Assembly (NCBI RefSeq): GCF_029975155.1
Contig: NZ_JARKPQ010000183.1
Coordinates: forward strand, 1-61,147
Direction of reading: 5' to 3'
DNA: 61,147 nt
From: Propionicimonas sp.
Lineage (GTDB): Bacteria > Actinomycetota > Actinomycetes > Propionibacteriales > Propionibacteriaceae
Positions within the stretch are counted from its first letter, which is position 1; the number at the start of each line of letters is the position of its first letter. The position numbers were made by a program, and so were the translations under genes. Positions 15,513-23,909 of this stretch are shown here, piece after piece. Below the pieces are notes generated by a model that was given only the letters and a program-made list of their open reading frames with translations, was not told where the DNA came from and ran no database searches.

Positions 15513-17723
15513 CTATCCGTTTGGTTTCGTCATCGGCAGTTCGACGGGTCGCTCAACAGCCTGATGGCCATTGAATGCCGCTAGGGGTCCCAGTCCGCTC
15601 GATCGGGCGTAAAGGTCGCGGTAAAGACCCGGCTGGTCGACAAGCTCGTGGTGAGTCCCGGCCTGGACAATGCGTCCGCGATCGAGGACGTAGATACAGT
15701 CGGCATCTACGATCGTCGACAGACGGTGAGCGATGACCACGCGCGTCGCCGCCAGGTCGCGGAAGTACTGGGTTACGAGGGACTCGGCCCGGTAGTCGAG
15801 CGAGCTAGTGGCTTCATCGAGCACAACCACCCGAGCCCGCTTGAGGGCCGCCCGAGCGAGGGCGATCCGCTGTCGTTGGCCACCTGAGAAGTTCTGCCCT
15901 AGTTGGGCGACCGGAGTGTCGAGGCCGAGCGGAAGCGCGGTGATCTCTTCAGCGAGGCCTACGCGCGCTGCTGCTCGCAAGACCTCTTCGTCACTTACCG
16001 GGTCGACGCCCCACGCAATGCTGTCCCTTAGTGTCCCCCTGTCGAGCACGATCGTCTGCGGCACGTAGGCGACGTCGCGGAAGAACGCCTTCCGGTCGTA
16101 CTCCTCCAAGGGGAGGTCGCCGAGTGAGATTGTGCCCAGGGTCGGTGCATAGAGTCCTGCCAAGAGCCGCCCCAGAGTGCTCTTGCCGGATCCCGACGGC
16201 CCGACGATGGCCGTCATGGACCCGGCGGGGATGTTCAGGTTCACTTCATCGAGAACCTTGTCAGAGAAGGTCGCATAGCTAAACGACACGCTCGAGACCC
16301 GAAGCCCTACGGGGTCAGGCCCGATGTGGGCCGCGCCAACGAACCTATCGTCGACCGGCTGCGCTATCACGGCTGTAACGCGTTCGAGGAGCGTCCAGCC
16401 CTGGGTGACCTGAGTCAGTGACCCAGCGACCGCGGATACCTGGCCGAGGAGGAAGCCGCCAAGCGCCTGGACCGCGACGACCGTCGCGGTCGATCTGGTG
16501 TCGCTCTCCAGGCTGACGACCATGACTATGACGATCGGGCCGACCAGTTGCAGGCCTGCCGTGAGCGAGGTGAAGACTGCCTGCAGGGCTTGCAGATTGC
16601 TGAACTCACGCTGTACCGCGTCGTTGGCACCTCGCCACCTGCTGATGTAGCTGTCCTCCATCGCATTGGTCTTCACCGTTTCGATCGCGGAAAGCGCTGC
16701 GATCTGGACCGACTGCAGTTCCGCCCGCTGCCGCGTCTCCTCGACTGAGGCGTGCCGCAGCGCGTGACCGGAGAGCGTTGTCAGTGCAATGAGGAGTCCA
16801 ATGACAACGGCTGCGACGCCAAGCGCCGCGAGAGAGAGAGTCGCCAGCCAGCCAAGAAGGGTGGCGATGACGACGACGCCGACGACGACCGAGATGAGGT
16901 CCGTTGCGATCAGCGCTCGCAGGCGTTGAACGGCGTCGAGGTCGAAGAGCAACTCGCCTGATCCCCGGTTGGTGAAGTACGCGTAGCGCAGCCGCATGAG
17001 ATGCGAGAAGACGCGTTCGGACATGTCCTTGCCGACGGCGACTGATGTGACCAGCGCGACGACAGCCCGCGCGGCCAGAAGTAGCGCGTACCCCAATGCG
17101 ATGCCGGCGAGGATGGCAACAGGGCCGACGATCTGCGGAGCCCCCGAAGTGTCGGGAAACACTCTCGTCAGGAGTTGAGGCAGAGCGAGCGTGGCGAGGG
17201 TGGATACGAGTGCCGCGGCGAGGGTCGCCAAGAGTAGCCCAAGGCGCCCGTGAGCCATGCTAAGCAGTGTGGCGGTGGGCGAGGCCAGTCTCGATGGTTT
17301 TCCCGGGTCGCATGTGTCAATCGTCACCGCAATGCCGGAGAACCGCTTCTCAAGTTCGGCCATGCCGATGATTGACCGCCCGTTACCCGGGTCATAGACG
17401 GTGGCGCCACGGGCCGAGATTCGGTCCACTAGGACGTAGTGGTGGCCGTCCCAGTGGCAGATGGCCGGGAGATTCAGGGCGACCAGCCCCGACGTGCCCG
17501 TCTCGAACACGTGTGGACGAGCGCCATTCTCCCGCAGGATATCGACGATGTCGCGCACGTTTACACCGTCGCGACCAATCTCGTAACGGGCGCGTAGATC
17601 GGCAATCGTCCGTCTCGAGCCCCAAGACCGCAGGAGCATCGCGCAGCAGCACAGTCCGCACTCTGTCTGGTTCATCTGCTGAACCAGATGCGTTTTCCGC
17701 CGCCGCGGATTCGGGCCTATCAC
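15513..17723 (-). CDS. lanT: LanT: C39-peptidase ABC transporter for lanthipeptide export and leader removal
   Basis: 736 residues from GTG 17723, which overlaps the lanM1 stop (GTGA) with GAGGT upstream. The N-terminal C39 peptidase (1-130) has LVQQMNQTECGLCCCAMLL (catalytic Cys), CHWDGHHYVLVDR (His) and VYDPGNG (Asp). Next comes a six-helix exporter domain, then an ATPase with GPSGSGKSTLGRLLAGLY, LGQNFSGGQRQRIALARAAL and VVLDEATSSLD. It cleaves double-glycine leaders while exporting the peptide through the membrane. The LanA1 leader ends in AGG and fits; LanA2 lacks a GG site, so this transporter most likely serves LanA1. Confidence 0.92.
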   Translation of the reverse strand: MIGPNPRRRKTHLVQQMNQTECGLCCCAMLLRSWGSRRTIADLRARYEIGRDGVNVRDIVDILRENGARPHVFETGTSGLVALNLPAICHWDGHHYVLVDRISARGATVYDPGNGRSIIGMAELEKRFSGIAVTIDTCDPGKPSRLASPTATLLSMAHGRLGLLLATLAAALVSTLATLALPQLLTRVFPDTSGAPQIVGPVAILAGIALGYALLLAARAVVALVTSVAVGKDMSERVFSHLMRLRYAYFTNRGSGELLFDLDAVQRLRALIATDLISVVVGVVVIATLLGWLATLSLAALGVAAVVIGLLIALTTLSGHALRHASVEETRQRAELQSVQIAALSAIETVKTNAMEDSYISRWRGANDAVQREFSNLQALQAVFTSLTAGLQLVGPIVIVMVVSLESDTRSTATVVAVQALGGFLLGQVSAVAGSLTQVTQGWTLLERVTAVIAQPVDDRFVGAAHIGPDPVGLRVSSVSFSYATFSDKVLDEVNLNIPAGSMTAIVGPSGSGKSTLGRLLAGLYAPTLGTISLGDLPLEEYDRKAFFRDVAYVPQTIVLDRGTLRDSIAWGVDPVSDEEVLRAAARVGLAEEITALPLGLDTPVAQLGQNFSGGQRQRIALARAALKRARVVVLDEATSSLDYRAESLVTQYFRDLAATRVVIAHRLSTIVDADCIYVLDRGRIVQAGTHHELVDQPGLYRDLYARSSGLGPLAAFNGHQAVERPVELPMTKPNG

Positions 17724-20710
17724 CTGAGGACCTCGAAGGTGAGCAGGTCGGGCACGGTGACCGCACCAGACAGGGCGATGAGGCCGTATCCGATCCCGGC
17801 GAGTCCGATCATCAAGGAGTCGTTCTGGAAGGTCTTGCCCACTGGCTTGGCCAGGCGCGGCGGAAGGATGTCCGACGAGAGTTGAGCGACTCTCAGCTGC
17901 ACCGCGCTCAGGACGTCCTGCCGCGCACGTGCGCGGGCTGCCCGTCGCAGAATGAGGAGGTTTCCGAGATCGCCATGGCACAGCGAGAAGTTGAGGTCGA
18001 AGCAATCATTCGAGACAACGTCGATCAGTAGATCGACCTCGGATGCGCGCGAACCGTCGCCTCGCAGGAAGCGCCCTGTCTCACCGAGCAGTATTCCGGG
18101 GGACCCGTGGCACCACCCGTGTGCGCGGTAGTCGGGCGTCGCACTGCTGATGGCCCAGCCGGCTCCACGGTCGCGCCCGAACGAACGCTCGTAGAGCTCT
18201 GCTAGCTCGTCGCTGAGTTGCGCGCTCGTGGGGTCGGGGTCGGAGCCGAGTGCGCCAATCATCCCTTGCAGGCCGTGCGCGTAGCCGCTGTAGAGCACCG
18301 CGTGGTCGCCATCGAGGAGATGGTGGACGCCAGCGTGGAGATGCTCTCGGCAGGCGCGCTGAACATGCGCAAGCTCGGCGCCCCAGCGCGTCTCGCTTCC
18401 GTATGCAGACAGCAGACCATTGGCGACAGTGAGGAGGCCGGCGCTACCCGTAAGGCAGTCGATCGCCTCAAGGTCCGCAAGCATTTCCGGCACATATGTC
18501 CAGAGTCTCAGGCCGGATGCCAGACAGTCCTCGCGCCCAGCGATTTCGCCCGCCTCGACGAGCGCGTAGGCGACCCCGGCGAAACTGCCTGCCAGACCAC
18601 CCTGCCAGGTGTCGCAGCGCAGCTGCTGGTCGGTGAGCAGCGCGCGTGCCGACGGGAGCAAGTGGCTACATGCCGTCTCCACGTATGTCTCGTCGCCCGT
18701 CAGCGCCCCCGCAGCCGCGAGGAATAAGGAGAGACCTGGTGCTCCCGCATAGAGGTCATTGCCGAGTTCGCGGAACCGCCAGGGATTCGGCCGAGACGTG
18801 TCAACCACCGTTGGGCCGATCCACTGGGTGGCGACGTCATCGCCGTCACGGATCGCCGAGCGAACGAGGTCGTCTGCGATGTTCCTCGCGACCTGGCAGA
18901 CGGCACTACGGATGTCGGCCGAACGACCGCTGTGGGCGGTCACTTGATCCCACCGTGGCCTGTCCTGCTCAAGGGCGATCTTGTCGACATAGGAGCCGCG
19001 GATCACCTTCAGATTGAGTCCGAGTGTCATCTCGGTCATCCCACGAAGGGCGCTGAGCACGTTTTCTAGAGGGGGGCGCCTCAGAACGTCGGCCAAGCGG
19101 TTCCCTTGCCAGTCGTACACGGCTGTGTCGTCCGTACGCAGTGAAAAGTAGGGAACGTCGCGGTGGCACAGATCGCTGACCTCGCACCGGACCACATTGG
19201 GCGTCACGTGGTCGAGACGTCCGATCGCGCAGCGGTGGAACAGGATGCGCGTTAGGTCTAGTGACTCCTGAAATCGGGGATGCGTCGCCAAGTTGATCAG
19301 TTGCGTGTACGAACGCGTGTTGTGGACGACCGCTCGTATCCGGACACCGCCGAAGAGTTCAGACAGCCATCCCTCGACCATGTCCCGATGGCCCATCACC
19401 CAATGGCAGACCTGCGTGTACCCACCGCTGATTGCGGCGAGTTCATCGGCTGACCGCGATGGTTGAATCGGGCGGGTCGGTGCATCCTGGATCGTCCCGT
19501 ACGCAAGATCGACGCGGGCAAGGTCGGTGCCATCGTCGATCAGTACCGGGACCGCTGTAATTGCCCCCTGGTCCGGCTCGTAGCCAAGGAAGCCGATGTC
19601 GATCGATGCCTGTTGCGTGTGATCGTCGTCAACTCGGGTCGGCAGGAACCCCGTCGAGTAGACCGAATTGGCTAGGGCGAGGCTGACAGCCGAGGGCTGC
19701 TCCCCGGAGGCCGAGCGCCTTTCGTTAACGCAGAAAAGCGTCTCCGCGTCGATAGCAACCGGCAGGCCTCGGTGAGTGGCTACGTTCTCATAGTGCATAT
19801 CGGACGCCCGCAACAGGTGAAGCGCACCCAAGAGCTGTCCGCAACTCGTGAAGTAGACGTCGCGGTCCGTTGGCGTGTTGCCGTCTGCATACTCTTGCCA
19901 CCCATAGTCGCCCAGATCGATGGTCGTAAGGACTGCCAAGTGGGTACCGGCGGCTTCGTTGAGTCTCTTCAGCAACTGGGATAACGCGGCCTCCGCCGCC
20001 ATCGGCCGCGGCTTGTACACGAGTTTGGTCCCTGAATCAAAGTGGGCGATCAGCACTCTGCGTCCCCTGGCATGAGGATCGCCGCTGGTCATCTGGAGCC
20101 GAGTGAGCACGGACTGCGGAGCAACGAGAGCGGCGAGCGGCGCGGAGCGGAACGTCTCCTCAAGGCGGATCAGGAACTCGGCAATGTTCAAGTGCGCTTG
20201 CTGTGCTGCCTGGCGTACCTGTGTCGCATGGACAGGAAAGCCGCGTGCGAGGGATTCGGCGAACTCGGGGGTGGAACTGAGCGTGCAGAAGCACTGAAAT
20301 CGTTCACTGGAGGTACGTCCCGTCAGTTCGCTCCGATCCCGAAGGTAGTGCATTGATGCAACGAGTGTCCTGACTGACAGTTGGTGGATCGATGATGCCA
20401 GATCGTGCACTGCTTGATCTGCGAGGGACTTCGCGTGGGCGGCAGAAGCCGGGTGCTGAAGAAAGGTCTTGAGTAGCGTCTGTCGCTGCTCGTCGGCGAT
20501 GCTCCGGGCGAATGCGTCGAGCGAGGTCTGCCTCGTCAGCTCTGACCGCGAAGCACGTGTGGTAACCCCGTCAAGGGCGGCCAAGCCGGGCGCAATATTG
20601 ATTTCCTCGATCGTGGCGCCGGACACTGAGAGGAGCAACTCGTCGAGTTCATGACGGCCTTCGATCTCGGGAAACAACGACCGGGCGAAAGCGTGGGCAG
20701 GCGCGGGCAT
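17720..20710 (-). CDS. lanM: LanM1: class II lanthipeptide synthetase
   Basis: 996 residues from ATG 20710 (AGAGGAG just upstream); longer in-frame starts would overlap lanA1. The N-terminal dehydratase half (DUF4135) contains KLVYKPRPMAAE, YGWQEYADG, LGALHLLRASDMHYENV and PVAIDAETLF. The C-terminal LanC-like cyclase has zinc ligands in HGWCHGSPGILLGE and NFSLCHGDLGNLLIL. It phosphorylates and dehydrates Ser/Thr in the precursor and adds Cys thiols to form lanthionine rings. It follows lanA1 after a strong hairpin and overlaps lanT, giving the operon lanA1-lanM1-lanT. Length is typical for the family. Confidence 0.94.
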   Translation of the reverse strand: MPAPAHAFARSLFPEIEGRHELDELLLSVSGATIEEINIAPGLAALDGVTTRASRSELTRQTSLDAFARSIADEQRQTLLKTFLQHPASAAHAKSLADQAVHDLASSIHQLSVRTLVASMHYLRDRSELTGRTSSERFQCFCTLSSTPEFAESLARGFPVHATQVRQAAQQAHLNIAEFLIRLEETFRSAPLAALVAPQSVLTRLQMTSGDPHARGRRVLIAHFDSGTKLVYKPRPMAAEAALSQLLKRLNEAAGTHLAVLTTIDLGDYGWQEYADGNTPTDRDVYFTSCGQLLGALHLLRASDMHYENVATHRGLPVAIDAETLFCVNERRSASGEQPSAVSLALANSVYSTGFLPTRVDDDHTQQASIDIGFLGYEPDQGAITAVPVLIDDGTDLARVDLAYGTIQDAPTRPIQPSRSADELAAISGGYTQVCHWVMGHRDMVEGWLSELFGGVRIRAVVHNTRSYTQLINLATHPRFQESLDLTRILFHRCAIGRLDHVTPNVVRCEVSDLCHRDVPYFSLRTDDTAVYDWQGNRLADVLRRPPLENVLSALRGMTEMTLGLNLKVIRGSYVDKIALEQDRPRWDQVTAHSGRSADIRSAVCQVARNIADDLVRSAIRDGDDVATQWIGPTVVDTSRPNPWRFRELGNDLYAGAPGLSLFLAAAGALTGDETYVETACSHLLPSARALLTDQQLRCDTWQGGLAGSFAGVAYALVEAGEIAGREDCLASGLRLWTYVPEMLADLEAIDCLTGSAGLLTVANGLLSAYGSETRWGAELAHVQRACREHLHAGVHHLLDGDHAVLYSGYAHGLQGMIGALGSDPDPTSAQLSDELAELYERSFGRDRGAGWAISSATPDYRAHGWCHGSPGILLGETGRFLRGDGSRASEVDLLIDVVSNDCFDLNFSLCHGDLGNLLILRRAARARARQDVLSAVQLRVAQLSSDILPPRLAKPVGKTFQNDSLMIGLAGIGYGLIALSGAVTVPDLLTFEVLR

Positions 20711-20744
20711 AGGCTCCTCTGCGAGAGTACGGCGCACAGGGTTG

Positions 20745-20780
20745 GGTGCCGGGGCCGCCCTCTTGGGAGGCCCCGGCACC
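20745..20780 (-). terminator. 12-bp hairpin between lanA1 and lanM1 (attenuator)
   Basis: GGTGCCGGGGCC at 20745-20756 pairs perfectly with GGCCCCGGCACC at 20769-20780 around a 12-base loop. There is no strong T-run after it on the transcribed strand, so it may be a partial terminator or an mRNA-stabilising stem that keeps precursor expression above that of the enzyme. Confidence 0.7.
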
Positions 20781-20790
20781 GGGGCAAGGT

Positions 20791-20973
20791 TCAGAACCCG
20801 CAGACGGTGGGCGGGTTCGTGCACTCCCATGAGATGGTGCAGATGTAGCCGATCGTGCTCGTCGTTGGCACGGTCCACAGGCCGCCGGCGGTCTGCTTGG
20901 CGGTGTCGTTGATCTGCTGCAGCGTCAGCTCGTGCGCCACAGAGCCAGCGGCTGCGTACGCGTTCTTCTCCAT
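20791..20973 (-). CDS. lanA: LanA1: class II lanthipeptide precursor with double-glycine leader
   Basis: 60 residues from ATG 20973 with AGGGAGT upstream. The leader MEKNAYAAAGSVAHELTLQQ plus INDTAKQTAGG ends in a C39-type GG site. The predicted 29-residue core starts LWTVPTTSTIG and ends YICTISWECTNPPTVCGF: three Cys and several Ser/Thr, giving up to three (methyl)lanthionine rings. CTISWEC follows the CTxTxEC lipid-II-binding pattern of mersacidin-like lantibiotics, but the long Pro/Thr-rich front and the TNPP insert before the last Cys are unlike any member I recall. It is the first gene of the lanA1-lanM1-lanT operon. Confidence 0.9.
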   Translation of the reverse strand: MEKNAYAAAGSVAHELTLQQINDTAKQTAGGLWTVPTTSTIGYICTISWECTNPPTVCGF

Positions 20974-21020
20974 GATGACTCCCTGCGTTCGATGCCTCGC
21001 CACCGTGATGAGGCAGTTAC

Positions 21021-21049
21021 ACTATACGTTGTAACGTAGGTCCGATACA
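21021..21049 (-). promoter_or_regulatory. lanA1 promoter with operator C in the spacer
   Basis: On the minus strand TTGTAT (21049-21044... reading downstream) and TATAGT (21026-21021) form -35/-10 boxes about 18 bases apart, some 47 bases before the lanA1 start. On the plus strand ATACGTTGTAACGTAGGTCC (21024-21043) fills the spacer: TACGTT-GT-AACGTA is a perfect 6-2-6 dyad, and ATACGTT...GTAGGTCC matches the reverse of the tetR2 site. A TetR bound here would block RNA polymerase directly. Confidence 0.75.
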
Positions 21050-21374
21050 AGAAGCAGTTGCCTGGGGTCGCGGCGTCAACCAGCTCATCGCCCAAGTTGC
21101 CGAGTAGCGTGGGCGCGTCGCCGGCACGGCCGTACTCCGCACCGGCTACCCACCTGGCAGGTCCTGCGGTGCTGAGAGTCGCAGCCTCCCGGACATCCGT
21201 AGTCGCCAGAGGCCGATCCGTGGCCCGCAGGCCTTGACCGTCTGCAAGTGCATCACGAGTCCCCGGCAGGGATAGGTACGGCCGTAGCGGACGGGAGCGG
21301 ATGTCATGTGCCCCGGTCGTCAGTAGAGCCGATGCCGAGCCGGTCCATGGGTCCGAACGCCGGCGGTTGTACTA
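21050..21374. other. Gap between lanA1 promoter and immunity permease
   Basis: 325 bases without a recognisable gene; frames here are short and unlike known families. It separates the lanA1 promoter from the 3' end of the LanFEG-like operon. Confidence 0.4.
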
Positions 21375-22124
21375 CTAGCGCAACTTGATAACCCGGACCG
21401 CGGTGACGGTCGCGAGCAGGAAGATGGCAGCGAGTGCGGCCGACGTGAGGAGCAGCGGCGCCACGTCACCGACTGTGAGACCACCTGATTCGGCGAGCGC
21501 GGCTGTGGAGCCGAGGGTGAGAGCGCGGGTGTTGATTGCCTGTGGGAGCAGGTAGCTGAGAGGGCGCAGTGTGGCGGAGGTGACGGTGGCGATGCCGATG
21601 ACGCAGCCGAGGAGGCAGATGGCAACCGGTGCGGCGAACGACTTCAGAAGCATGGAAAGTAAGGACTGGATGGCAATGAGCGGCAGCGCGGTGACGACGG
21701 CGAGTACCCCGACAAGGACGAACTGCCACGGGAGCGCGCCGTTGAGCCGCAGCACCAATACTCCGGAGGCAAGTGTGCCGACGATCAGGACAAGTTGCAT
21801 GAAGGCGGTCACGATAACGATGACGCCGACCTTCGCCAGAACGAGGCCCGATGGGCGCGTCATTGTGGTCAGCAGAAGATTCCAGTTGGTGCCGCGGTGT
21901 TCCACTCTCCATACGGTCGAGGCAAGCAGGCCGATGCCGAGCGAGAAGAACAGCAGGCCGTAGAAGAGCACGACCTGCGAGGTGAATGACGCCCATCCGG
22001 CGTTGAGAACGTCGCGGTTGTTCGCGAGGTTGATCGTTCCGGTGGTCACTGCCAGCAACGGCAGGATGCCCGCTATGAGCCACGTGGAGGACCGCTTGAG
22101 CTTGACGAGTTCGGCGCGGAACAC
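21375..22124 (-). CDS. ABC-2 type permease (LanE/LanG-like immunity subunit 1)
   Basis: 249 residues from GTG 22124, five bases after the preceding gene's stop and with AAAGG upstream. About six hydrophobic segments are visible, starting with STWLIAGILPLLAVTTG; the N-terminus FRAELVKLKR is typical of bacitracin/lantibiotic resistance permeases. With its neighbour and the ATPase it forms a heterodimeric transporter expected to expel lantibiotic from the membrane, giving self-protection. It is the last gene of a three-gene minus-strand operon. Which of the two peptides it handles is unknown. Confidence 0.8.
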   Translation of the reverse strand: MFRAELVKLKRSSTWLIAGILPLLAVTTGTINLANNRDVLNAGWASFTSQVVLFYGLLFFSLGIGLLASTVWRVEHRGTNWNLLLTTMTRPSGLVLAKVGVIVIVTAFMQLVLIVGTLASGVLVLRLNGALPWQFVLVGVLAVVTALPLIAIQSLLSMLLKSFAAPVAICLLGCVIGIATVTSATLRPLSYLLPQAINTRALTLGSTAALAESGGLTVGDVAPLLLTSAALAAIFLLATVTAVRVIKLR

Positions 22125-22128
22125 GGGC

Positions 22129-22881
22129 TTACCTTTCGATGCGATCGAGGTGCTGGGTCGCGAGTGCGAAGACAGCGCCGACGAGGAGAAGGAAGCCCGC
22201 GACCCAGGGATAGGGCGGGCTGGTGTATGTGACGCCACCGTCGTGCTGGGACGCGTTGGAGATGACCGCGTAGTAGCCCCACGGGATGAACCGAGCGATC
22301 ATGCCCGGCACCAGAAGCATGAACACGGCCAGGAAAGCGCCGAGCACACCGACCCCGACGCTAACGAGTTGGTTCTCCACGGTTGCGGCGAGCCAGATGT
22401 GGAGGGAGCAGAAGGCGGTGTCGACCAGGAACAACAAGATGGTGTACCCGGTCCAGGGGCCAAGTTCGAGTGGAACCCGGATGCCAGCGAGCCTCCCTGC
22501 CGCTATGACGAGTAGCGACTGCAAGACGACGGTGGGGAAAAGGATGACGCCCAACGTGGCGAGCTTGGCTCGGCACAGGACGCCGGGGGTCAGGCCGGCG
22601 GTCGCGGCAAGCGTCCAACCGGAGCCGGAGTGCTCGATGTCGGTCTGCCTGCTGGCTAGCACCGCGGTGAGGATGGGCGAGGTCATCGCAGCCATCATCG
22701 TGTACGTCAGCAGTAGCGCGGCCCAGGGTGTCGCGGCTGGGTCATCGAAGGTGTCGCGGGTGCTACCCGAAAACAACGAGGCGCTACTCAGGGCCGCAAC
22801 CGCGAGGATGAGGATGAGGATGATTGGCGCTGTGTGCAGTCGACGCATCTTCTGAAACTCCAGCGCGACGGCATGTCTCAC
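22129..22881 (-). CDS. ABC-2 type permease (LanE/LanG-like immunity subunit 2)
   Basis: 250 residues. The N-terminus is MRHAVALEFQKMRRLHTAPI, then six hydrophobic stretches with a large loop around residues 35-55. ATG 22881 overlaps the ATPase stop (ATGA), so it is translated in step with the ATPase. Family length and layout match LanE/LanG/MutE-type permeases. It is a partner of the next permease rather than an exporter of precursor. Confidence 0.8.
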   Translation of the reverse strand: MRHAVALEFQKMRRLHTAPIILILILAVAALSSASLFSGSTRDTFDDPAATPWAALLLTYTMMAAMTSPILTAVLASRQTDIEHSGSGWTLAATAGLTPGVLCRAKLATLGVILFPTVVLQSLLVIAAGRLAGIRVPLELGPWTGYTILLFLVDTAFCSLHIWLAATVENQLVSVGVGVLGAFLAVFMLLVPGMIARFIPWGYYAVISNASQHDGGVTYTSPPYPWVAGFLLLVGAVFALATQHLDRIER

Positions 22882-23777
22882 AGCAGGCCCCCGCGTCCGG
22901 TGAGGTCCATGAACACGTCCTCCAGACTCTGCTGCACGCGGCGGACCTCGTACATCCGCACGTCTGCGAGCGCGAGGCGGTGAATGGTCTCGGCCGTCTG
23001 GTCCTTGTCGATGCCGCTGATTCGGATGCCTTCCGGGACCATCGCCGCAGTGATGCCCTGCGCGAGCGCCACATCTGCATCAGGGGTCTCGATGATGAGG
23101 TCGGGAAGTGAGTGTTGGAACAGCTCGTGTCGAGTACCCTGAAAGATCATCTTCCCCTTGGCCAGGATGCCCAGAACGCTCGCCGTCTTGTCGATCTCAT
23201 CGAGCAGGTGACTGGAGACCATCACCGTTATTCCTTGACCTGCCAAGTAGGTGAGAAGCGTGCGGACCTCCTCAATTCCGGCAGGGTCTAGGCCGTTCGT
23301 CGGCTCGTCCAGCACGAGCAGTGAGGGCTCCCGCGCGAGAGCCATTGCGATACCAAGACGCTGCTTCATGCCCAGCGAGTAGTTGCGAACCAGTTTGTCC
23401 TTATGCTCGGTGAGGCGCACGGTAGCCAGGGCGCGGTCGATCTGAGTGTCGTTGAGGCCCAGCATGTCCTGGACGATGCGCATGTTCTCTCGGCCGGTCA
23501 GATGTCCGTAGCCAGGTGGAGACTCGATCATCGACCCGATGGAAGGCAGCAACGCCGCGCGCGAGGCTGGGGTGAGTCTCTCGCCAAATAGCACGATCTC
23601 GCCGCTTGTTGGTCTCATGAGGCCGAGCAGCATCTTCATGGTCGTCGACTTGCCGGACCCGTTCGGTCCGAGGAACCCGTAGACGACACCTTGTGGCACG
23701 TTCAGGTCGAGGCCGTCGACTGCTGTGTGACCATTGAATGTCTTGGTCAGTCCCTGCGTGGTAATGACGGCGCTCAT
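22878..23777 (-). CDS. ABC transporter ATPase (LanF-like lantibiotic immunity)
   Basis: 299 residues from ATG 23777, which begins MSAVITTQGLTKTFNGHTAV. Motifs: FLGPNGSGKSTTMKMLLGLM (Walker A), NYSLGMKQRLGIAMALARE (signature), LLVLDEPTNGLDPAG (Walker B) and MVSSHLLDEID (switch His). This is the BcrA/LanF type that energises two ABC-2 permeases. It is divergent from the two-component system across a 130-base region rich in palindromes, so the kinase/regulator pair probably controls it, as in other peptide-antibiotic resistance modules. Confidence 0.87.
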   Translation of the reverse strand: MSAVITTQGLTKTFNGHTAVDGLDLNVPQGVVYGFLGPNGSGKSTTMKMLLGLMRPTSGEIVLFGERLTPASRAALLPSIGSMIESPPGYGHLTGRENMRIVQDMLGLNDTQIDRALATVRLTEHKDKLVRNYSLGMKQRLGIAMALAREPSLLVLDEPTNGLDPAGIEEVRTLLTYLAGQGITVMVSSHLLDEIDKTASVLGILAKGKMIFQGTRHELFQHSLPDLIIETPDADVALAQGITAAMVPEGIRISGIDKDQTAETIHRLALADVRMYEVRRVQQSLEDVFMDLTGRGGLL

Positions 23778-23836
23778 CGGTGCCCCGTTCCTCGGATCAT
23801 GCCCACCATGCTGCGAACTCAAGGGCCGCCACAGAT

Positions 23837-23868
23837 CGTGCCGTGGCACGAACCCAGGTTCATACCTG
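23837..23868. promoter_or_regulatory. Adjacent palindromes between lanF-like and kinase genes
   Basis: CGTGCC-GT-GGCACG (23837-23850) and CAGGT-TCAT-ACCTG (23855-23868) are perfect dyads four bases apart, in the only space between the divergent immunity operon and the two-component system. They are candidate binding sites for the NarL-type regulator encoded at 25193-26002. Confidence 0.5.
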
Positions 23869-23909
23869 AGCATGATGATCCGCGGTCCGCGGCGGTCTAC
23901 CGTTGCCTG

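Noticed and set aside
20791..20973. LanA1 as the beta peptide of a two-component lantibiotic
   Set aside because: It contains the alpha-type CTxTxEC-like motif and lacks the usual beta-type Cys pattern at the C-terminus.
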